From positions 1-10,862 of the forward strand of contig JAITKQ010000036.1 of the NCBI GenBank assembly GCA_031278295.1: a stretch of 10,862 nucleotides of DNA. Direction: 5' to 3'. The position numbers were made by a program, and so were the translations under genes. Shown here one piece after another: positions 6,967 through 10,862 of the stretch. The notes beneath the pieces were generated by a model, which did not search any database, was not told the DNA's origin, and saw only the letters and a list, made by a program, of their open reading frames with translations. Positions within the stretch are counted from its first letter, which is position 1. Every line of letters begins with the position of its first letter. This stretch comes from Spirochaetaceae bacterium (GTDB taxonomy: Bacteria; Spirochaetota; Spirochaetia; Treponematales; Breznakiellaceae).

Positions 6967-7727
6967 CAAATCCGCTGGTAAGCATAGGTACGCTTTCGTA
7001 CAACAGCGCGGCTTTTATCCGTGAAACTATTCAGTCGGTACTTTTGCAGGTATACCGGAATTGGGAATATGTTATATGCGATGATTGTTCGACGGATGAT
7101 ACGGTTGAAATAATTAAATCATACAATGACCCGCGGATAAAACTTTTTGTAAATAAAAAGAATTTGGGATATACGGAAAACGGTAAACGCCTGCGCCAAT
7201 ACCTTAACGGCGCTTTCGTAAAAATATTGGACCATGATGACATGTTATATGCCGACTGCATTAACCGGGAGCTTGATGTTTTTTTGACCAAAGACGACGC
7301 GGGAATGGTAACCTGTAACGCCGATTTTATAAACGCTGCCGGGAAAAAATTGTACGTCAACAGAGTCCCTTTCAGGGAAGACGCCGTAAGCAGAAAACAG
7401 GTGCTCGACTGTATGTTCCGCACAGGCCGCAATTCGTTTATCGACGGGAGCCGTTCCATGCTGCGCAGGGAAGCGCTGGAGCGGGATTTTCCGCTGTCCG
7501 CCGGTGAAAAACTTTATATAATTCACGAGACACTATGCGCGTACAGGGTGCTGCCGGTCTCCTTACAGACGAGAATATCGAGTATAAAAGATTTTCGGAA
7601 AGCGTACAAAAGTTTATATTTGAACAGGGAATTACGCATATCGCGCTTGCAGTACATAAACGTCTGTATCGTAAATGTTATTAATTATTTTATACGATCC
7701 TTGGTTAAGATTTTAGCGAATATATAA
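6963..7727 (+). CDS. Family 2 glycosyltransferase, apparently internally deleted
   Basis: A GT-A-fold enzyme expected to move a sugar from a nucleotide donor to a surface polysaccharide or lipid-linked acceptor. The 254 residues contain VSIGTLSYNSAAFIRETIQS (6-25), the DDCSTDDT nucleotide-binding motif (40-47) and the DHDD metal motif (90-93). After SMLRREALERDFPLS (165-179) the sequence jumps to GEKLYIIHETLCAYRVLP (181-198). In this subfamily about 25-30 residues carrying the acidic catalytic-base motif normally lie between those blocks, so the segment seems to have been lost in frame. The tail is basic and hydrophobic (YINVCIVNVINYFIRSLVKI). The ATG at 6963 has GGGGG upstream and overlaps the preceding remnant; a GTG at 6936 would add nine atypical residues. 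rfbB starts 5 bp after the stop. Base composition is much more A+T-rich than in ychF or uraA. It may be inactive. Confidence 0.8.
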   Translation: MTNPLVSIGTLSYNSAAFIRETIQSVLLQVYRNWEYVICDDCSTDDTVEIIKSYNDPRIKLFVNKKNLGYTENGKRLRQYLNGAFVKILDHDDMLYADCINRELDVFLTKDDAGMVTCNADFINAAGKKLYVNRVPFREDAVSRKQVLDCMFRTGRNSFIDGSRSMLRREALERDFPLSAGEKLYIIHETLCAYRVLPVSLQTRISSIKDFRKAYKSLYLNRELRISRLQYINVCIVNVINYFIRSLVKILANI

Positions 7728-7732
7728 GAAGT

Positions 7733-8779
7733 ATGCGAAGTTTACAAAATATGCTTGTTACAGGCGGCGCCGGTTTTATCGGCAGTAATTTTATCCGCGT
7801 GATGCTGGAACAAACCGCTGGTTTTGAAGGACGCATAATCAACATGGATGCCCTTACATACGCGGGAAACGCCGCCTTTTTGTACGATGTCGCAAAAAAA
7901 TACGGCGGTGAACGCTATATTTTTGAACACGCGGACATACGGAACAAGGAGTCTGTCGATCGTATCTTCGCGGAATATGCCGTCGATACGGTTGTTCATT
8001 TCGCGGCTGAAACACATGTGGACAGATCAATAGTAAAACCGGACGACTTTATAACGACAAATGTAACAGGAACATTCACACTGCTGGAAGCGGCGCGCCG
8101 GAACTGGCTGGACAAGTCCGGTTCAATGCGTAGGGACGTTCTGTTTCATCACATAAGTACGGATGAAGTGTACGGCTCACTGGGAGATGCCGGGTACTTT
8201 ACAGAAACAACGCCTTACGCGCCGCGCTCGCCGTATTCGGCCAGCAAGGCCGGCGCGGACCACCTTGTGATGTCGTACCACCATACCTATAAACTGCCCG
8301 TCACGCTTTCTAACTGTTCAAACAACTACGGCCCTTGTCAGTTTCCTGAAAAGCTGATTCCGTTGATGATTATTAATATGCTGGACGGAAAAAGCCTGCC
8401 CGTGTACGGCGATGGAAAAAATATCCGTGACTGGCTCTTTGTCGAGGATCATGGCAGGGCGGTCGCTCTTATTTTGAAACATGGCACGACAGGCGAAAAA
8501 TATAACATAGGCGGCGAAAATGAGATGGAAAATATAAAACTTCTGTATACGCTGATAAAAATAGTTTCAGAAAAAATAGGCCGTGACGCGAAAGAAATTG
8601 AAAAAACAATCAATTTTGTAATGGACAGGCCGGGGCATGACAGGCGCTACGCGATAGATTGTTCCAAAATCAAAAATGAACTGGGCTGGAGACAGAGAGT
8701 GTCATTTGGAGAAGGACTTGAAAAAACTGTTGACTGGTATATAAAAAACAGATACAACTATTCTGTTGAACCGGCATGA
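7733..8779 (+). CDS. rfbB: dTDP-glucose 4,6-dehydratase
   Basis: Converts dTDP-glucose to dTDP-4-keto-6-deoxyglucose, the second step toward dTDP-rhamnose and other deoxysugars, in the cytoplasm with bound NAD. The 348 residues are full length for this extended short-chain dehydrogenase. Visible are the NAD motif GGAGFIGSN (11-19), MDALTYAGN (38-46), HFAAETHVDRS (89-99), catalytic ISTDEVYG (T143, D144, E145), YSASK (Y168, K172), SNNYGPCQFPEKLIPL (196-211), GDGKNIRDWLFVEDH (226-240) and PGHDRRYAID (300-309). ATG 7733 has only a weak AAGAAG upstream; the ATG at 7751 (MLVTGGAG) is an alternative close to the usual family start. It follows the glycosyltransferase by 5 bp, probably as one transcript. 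rfbA, rfbC and rfbD are not in the window, so the sugar end product is unknown. DNA is A+T-rich relative to the core genes. Confidence 0.96.
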   Translation: MRSLQNMLVTGGAGFIGSNFIRVMLEQTAGFEGRIINMDALTYAGNAAFLYDVAKKYGGERYIFEHADIRNKESVDRIFAEYAVDTVVHFAAETHVDRSIVKPDDFITTNVTGTFTLLEAARRNWLDKSGSMRRDVLFHHISTDEVYGSLGDAGYFTETTPYAPRSPYSASKAGADHLVMSYHHTYKLPVTLSNCSNNYGPCQFPEKLIPLMIINMLDGKSLPVYGDGKNIRDWLFVEDHGRAVALILKHGTTGEKYNIGGENEMENIKLLYTLIKIVSEKIGRDAKEIEKTINFVMDRPGHDRRYAIDCSKIKNELGWRQRVSFGEGLEKTVDWYIKNRYNYSVEPA

Positions 8780-9160
8780 TTGTTGATGCTTTTTCCGGCG
8801 GAGTCCGCCGCGCCGTATGCCCGTATGCCCGTGTTCCCGTAGTTAATGCTGTTACCGTTTCCATGTCCTGCCGCCGGAAGGCCGTTTTTCCCGTTTTCCG
8901 GAGACGGAAACGGAAACCATGGCAATTTCAGGAATTTATCCCCTTTAAAGGCTGGCAGGACACTTTCATAAGAGGCCGGTAATTTCACGATTTTAAGGGA
9001 AAATTCTAGGCCGGGCATCAGTATGCCGCCGGGACAGTATGCGTCTATGGCACGGTGCTATGCCACATTGATAGCTGTTAAATTTTTTTTGAATCATTGT
9101 TATTATATTAACATGGGGTGAGGCAATTTTGCGGAACCGCTTTGGGCAGGCGTTTGGTTC
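8780..9160. other. Gene-free stretch after rfbB
   Basis: No credible gene. It contains a compact inverted repeat at 8796-8810 (CGGCG/CGCCG around GAGTC) without a following T run, short degenerate 8-mers at 8813-8844, and a 9-bp inverted repeat TGTCCTGCC/GGCAGGACA whose arms lie about 80 bp apart in 8860-8962. From 9068 the DNA turns A+T-rich, with TATATT at 9104-9109 as a possible -10 box for the TSCPD-tcdA pair; no convincing -35 accompanies it. Confidence 0.5.
8813..8844. repeat. Short degenerate tandem 8-mer repeat
   Basis: Two exact copies of CCGTATGC are followed by the related CCGTGTTC and CCGTAGTT. The repeat lies in non-coding DNA just past rfbB and has no clear function. Confidence 0.6.
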
Positions 9161-9317
9161 GGGGCCTTACGGGGAAAAGACACATCCAAAGGCACCGCCT
9201 TTGGATGTGCGGGCGCGAATGTCACGGTTAGTCAAGGCCCCCGCCGTCCCCCTAGCGTGTGCGGCCAGAGACCTGCCTATTCCGGCGCCTTGGGGACTTC
9301 CCCGGGGCGCCGCCCCG
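9161..9317 (+). promoter_or_regulatory. Highly structured leader upstream of the TSCPD gene
   Basis: GGGGCCTT (9161-9168) is the exact inverse of AAGGCCCC (9234-9241) and encloses a perfect 13-bp hairpin at 9181-9209. A further hairpin CGGGGC-GCC-GCCCCG occupies 9303-9317, with GGGG-ACTT-CCCC just before it. All lie between the A+T-rich candidate promoter near 9104 and the ribosome binding site at about 9338-9345. The element could be a cis-acting RNA or a mobile palindromic repeat; nothing matches a riboswitch class I can name. Confidence 0.45.
9181..9209. repeat. Perfect 13-bp inverted repeat (hairpin)
   Basis: The arms are CACATCCAAAGGC and GCCTTTGGATGTG, with loop ACC. There are no mismatches. 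It is followed by CGGGCGCG and not by a T run, so it is not an intrinsic terminator on the + strand. Confidence 0.9.
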
Positions 9318-9349
9318 CCTCACCTTATTTTACATCAAGGAAGGATATA

Positions 9350-9613
9350 ATGTTTGAATACAAGACATCGGGGACCTGCGCTTCAAAGATTTTTTTTGAC
9401 ATTAACGAAGGCAAGGTTCATAAAATTCAGTTTGAAGGCGGCTGTAACGGAAACCTGAAAGCTATTTCAACACTTTGCGAGGGGATGCCGGCGGAGGATC
9501 TGGTAAAAAAGCTTCATGGGATAGAATGCGGCTTTAAGGGCACTTCCTGCGGCGATCAGCTTGCCCGCGCTGTGGAGAAGGCTTTGGAGCATCAATCGAA
9601 ACAGAATGTTTGA
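9350..9613 (+). CDS. Small four-cysteine TSCPD-domain protein (TIGR03905-like)
   Basis: A cytoplasmic protein of 87 residues. The pattern TSGTCASKI (6-14), FEGGCNGNLKAIS (28-40), then GIECGFKGTSCGDQLARAV (57-75) fits the family of short proteins with four conserved cysteines that shares the TSCPD motif with a C-terminal segment of vitamin B12-dependent ribonucleotide reductase. The biochemical role of the stand-alone family is unknown; the cysteines suggest metal binding. Here the TSCPD proline is replaced by glycine (TSCGDQ). The ATG at 9350 is chosen for its AAGGAAGGA ribosome binding site and because homology begins there; longer versions would read through the structured leader. The stop overlaps the tcdA start by 8 bp, implying coupled translation. 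Confidence 0.88.
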   Translation: MFEYKTSGTCASKIFFDINEGKVHKIQFEGGCNGNLKAISTLCEGMPAEDLVKKLHGIECGFKGTSCGDQLARAVEKALEHQSKQNV

Positions 9614-10478
9614 TGAAGAGGGCGGGGTGCCGAACCCGCCGGGCTGTCCGCCGCGGTTTCAGCGGCTTGCCCTGATTACAGGCGCCGGGGTCATGCAAAA
9701 ACTGGCAGCCACGCGCGTGATTATTTTTGGACTGGGCGGTGTAGGAAGCTGGTGCGCGGAGGCCTTGGCGCGATCGGGGATCGGCGGTATAGACCTAGTT
9801 GACTCGGACCTCGTCTGTGTTACAAACATAAACCGGCAGGTACAGGCCACGGGCAGGACGATAGGGCAGTTCAAGACGGCGGCGCTCAAGACGCGGCTTG
9901 CCGAAATAAACCCTGAATGCGAAATCATGACATACGACCGGGTTTTTTCACGGGTCACGGCGGACAGCTTTTCTGTCGAAAACCATGATTTTGTAATAGA
10001 CGCGATAGACAGCCTCGGCCCAAAGCTGGATCTGATTGAGCTCTGCACCGGCCTCGGCAAACAGTTTTTTTCGTCCATGGGCATGGCGCAAAAGCTGGAT
10101 CCGTCGCTGCTGCGTACCGCCGATATTTGGGAAACCGAAGGCTGCCCGCTCGCCCGCCTCGTGCGCAGAGGCTTGCGGGAACGCGGCTTTACCGGGCATT
10201 TTACCGCCGTTTACAGCACGGAACGCCTGCCCCTCCATAAGGAAATAAGCGTAAGTTGCGGCGGCGCGGAATGCCTGTGCCCGTCACGAAGCGGCGCGGA
10301 CGGACGTGCCAACGAATGGTGTTCCTCGAAAAAGGTGATAAACGGCAGCGCGGTGATGGTAACCGCCGCCGCCGGCATGATACTGGCCAGCCTTGTAATC
10401 AGGCACTTTACGGCGGTGAGGCCGGATAGCTGTCTGCCGGAAGACTCTACCGATTTGCCCTTACTTTTTCAACAGTAA
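9606..10478 (+). CDS. tcdA: tRNA threonylcarbamoyladenosine dehydratase (ThiF/HesA family)
   Basis: An E1-like enzyme that uses ATP to cyclise N6-threonylcarbamoyladenosine (t6A) at tRNA position 37 to the hydantoin form ct6A. The 290 residues show RFQRLALITGAGVMQKLAA (17-35), nucleotide-binding GLGGVGS (42-48), the acidic VDSD (65-68), VCVTNINRQ (70-78) that holds ATP, and DAIDS (132-136). SSMGMAQKLDP (156-166) and TADIWETEGCPLARLVRRGL (171-190) match the TcdA subgroup and not MoeB or ThiF, and there is no zinc-binding CxxC pair of the MoeB kind. ATG 9606 is chosen because family homology starts near residue 17; its own ribosome binding site is poor, which fits coupling to the overlapping TSCPD gene. 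t6A acts on ANN-decoding tRNAs such as tRNA-Thr, but proximity to thrS is about 8 kb and not meaningful. Confidence 0.92.
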   Translation: MFDEEGGVPNPPGCPPRFQRLALITGAGVMQKLAATRVIIFGLGGVGSWCAEALARSGIGGIDLVDSDLVCVTNINRQVQATGRTIGQFKTAALKTRLAEINPECEIMTYDRVFSRVTADSFSVENHDFVIDAIDSLGPKLDLIELCTGLGKQFFSSMGMAQKLDPSLLRTADIWETEGCPLARLVRRGLRERGFTGHFTAVYSTERLPLHKEISVSCGGAECLCPSRSGADGRANEWCSSKKVINGSAVMVTAAAGMILASLVIRHFTAVRPDSCLPEDSTDLPLLFQQ

Positions 10479-10532
10479 TTTTACATTTACCGGTATATCA
10501 TTGCCGAAAGAGTCGTCGCCGAAACGCGGGGA
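10461..10532 (-). pseudogene. Possible C-terminal tail of a disrupted minus-strand gene
   Basis: On the minus strand the last 23 codons before TAA (10461-10463) read SPRFGDDSFGNDIPVNVKLL plus three residues, which looks like a natural beta-strand C-terminus. Upstream in the same frame the sequence runs into repeat-like, Arg/Pro-rich non-coding DNA and then the insertion sequence. One reading is a gene whose body was removed or displaced, leaving only its end, convergent with and slightly overlapping tcdA. Chance is a real alternative for so short a stretch. Confidence 0.22.
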
Positions 10533-10558
10533 TTGGAGGGGCGCGAAGCGTACCCGCA

Positions 10559-10586
10559 GGGAATGGAGCGTAGGGAATGGGGCGGA
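10559..10586. repeat. Two imperfect copies of a 14-base repeat
   Basis: GGGAATGGAGCGTA is followed directly by GGGAATGGGGCGGA, with 11 of 14 positions identical. The purine-rich units sit beside GCGCGAAGCG and a hairpin, resembling genome-wide interspersed repeats. Confidence 0.65.
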
Positions 10587-10640
10587 GCGGAACCCAAACT
10601 CCGCTTTGGGGACACTACCGCGTAGCGGATGTGAGACCCG

Positions 10641-10664
10641 CTGGCGGGCTGGCGGGCTGGCGGG
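10641..10664. repeat. Three perfect tandem copies of CTGGCGGG
   Basis: CTGGCGGG is repeated three times without mismatch, followed by CGCG. The 8-base unit is prone to slippage. It lies in non-coding DNA about 80-100 bp before the insertion sequence. Confidence 0.9.
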
Positions 10665-10765
10665 CGCGTACATTCGCGGTTCCCGGAACATCAAATCAAC
10701 CGCAGCCTACAGCCGCGTATGCCTATCGCCCCCTTCGGACCTGGACTGGACCTACCCCGATCTGG

Positions 10766-10794
10766 TAGACACAAAGATAAGCGGGAAATATAAC
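10766..10794 (+). promoter_or_regulatory. Transposase promoter
   Basis: TAGACA (10766-10771), exactly 17 bp, then TATAAC (10789-10794); each box differs from the sigma-70 consensus at one position. The predicted transcript would begin near 10801, at the AGAGGAG ribosome binding site, giving a leader of only about 13 nt. It lies inside the presumed IS end. Confidence 0.55.
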
Positions 10795-10813
10795 AACAGA
10801 AGAGGAGAAAAAG

Positions 10814-10862
10814 ATGGGAACGAGAGACAAAGAACGGCGGGTATACCCTGCGGAATTCAAGG
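10814..10862 (+). CDS. IS3-family transposase OrfA, N-terminal fragment
   Basis: Sixteen codons are visible, MGTRDKERRVYPAEFK, and then the window ends. The RRxYxAEFK pattern is the usual beginning of the helix-turn-helix OrfA protein of IS3-family elements, which binds the IS ends; OrfB, the DDE catalytic part, would follow by frameshift downstream. AGAGGAG lies 6 nt before the ATG. Whether the element is intact cannot be judged. Confidence 0.7.
   Translation, partial: MGTRDKERRVYPAEFK

Larger units (their letters stand above)
10479..10746. other. Repeat-rich non-coding region between tcdA and the insertion sequence
   Basis: No credible + strand gene. It contains two copies of a 14-mer (10559-10586), hairpins CCCAAA-CTCCGC-TTTGGG (10593-10610) and CCGC-GTA-GCGG (10618-10628), and three 8-mers (10641-10664). 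Frames across it on both strands have arginine- and proline-rich, non-protein-like composition. No T-run terminator is visible after tcdA. Confidence 0.6.
10747..10862 (+). mobile_element. Left end of an IS3-type insertion sequence (truncated by the window)
   Basis: The transposase start at 10814 and the TGGACCTACCCC sequence at 10747-10758 (or TGGACTGGACC from 10742) fit the left terminus of an IS3-family element, whose ends commonly begin 5'-TG. The exact boundary cannot be set without the right inverted repeat, which is outside the window. Confidence 0.5.

Noticed and set aside
8796..8810. Compact hairpin after rfbB as a terminator
   Set aside because: The T run precedes the stem and none follows it on either strand, so it does not have intrinsic-terminator form.
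8776..8982. 68-codon frame starting with ATGA overlap at the rfbB stop
   Set aside because: The overlap is attractive, but the translation is Arg/Val-rich and has no motif, no ribosome binding site is seen, and it crosses the tandem 8-mers.
8758..9018. 86-codon minus-strand frame after rfbB
   Set aside because: No ribosome binding site, overlaps the rfbB 3' end, and the low-complexity Gly/Asn stretch comes from short repeats.
9129..9350. TTG-initiated 73-codon frame upstream of the TSCPD gene, with GGGGTGAGG in front
   Set aside because: It runs straight through the perfect hairpin and G/C stems, and its Pro/Arg/Ala-rich product looks like translated structured RNA. A regulatory leader peptide cannot be fully excluded.
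10559..10664. Short repeats considered as a CRISPR array
   Set aside because: Units of 8 and 14 bases are tandem without spacers, and no cas-like gene is present.

Overview
The window looks like part of a spirochaete chromosome, most likely a Treponema of moderate-to-high G+C such as the termite-gut treponemes. Four things suggest this: a threonyl-tRNA synthetase without the N-terminal TGS domain, a lipoprotein with a relaxed LPSC lipobox and a lamin-tail-like body, a 15-base poly-G tract in a promoter region, and interspersed hairpin repeats. The genus is an inference from these features and was not tested by a search. Most of the DNA is ordinary core chromosome, with a short A+T-rich polysaccharide block and an insertion sequence starting at the right edge.

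Layout. 1-127: 3' tail of an unrecognised + strand gene. 132-1937 (-): thrS, convergent with it. 1938-2278: divergent intergenic region with a G15 tract. 2279-2887 (+): thrH, a phosphoserine phosphatase/homoserine phosphotransferase. 2940-4016 (-): a lipoprotein. 4017-4321: divergent promoter region. 4322-5446 (+): ychF. 5472-6746 (+): a UraA-type uracil permease. 6754-6966: a start-less coding remnant joined by ATGA to the next gene. 6963-7727 (+): a family 2 glycosyltransferase that appears to have lost an internal segment. 7733-8779 (+): rfbB, dTDP-glucose 4,6-dehydratase. 8780-9349: non-coding DNA, including a strongly folded leader. 9350-9613 (+): a four-cysteine TSCPD protein, overlapping 9606-10478 (+): tcdA. 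10479-10746: short repeats and hairpins. About 10747-10862: left end of an IS3-type element with promoter, ribosome binding site and the first 16 codons of orfA.

How the genes relate. thrS and thrH are divergent and both concern threonine/homoserine/serine, so the region between them may serve both. ychF and uraA are 25 bp apart in the same direction. The glycosyltransferase and rfbB are 5 bp apart and markedly A+T-rich; they look like an acquired and partly decayed surface-sugar cassette. The TSCPD gene and tcdA overlap by 8 bp, suggesting translational coupling; a leader of about 230 nt with nested stems precedes the pair.

I see no CRISPR array, rRNA, recognisable tRNA or clear new defence system. 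The signals most worth following are the poly-G tract, the -10 boxes placed so that transcripts could begin at the ATG (ychF, perhaps thrH), the internally deleted glycosyltransferase with its coupled upstream remnant, and the folded leader of the TSCPD-tcdA pair.
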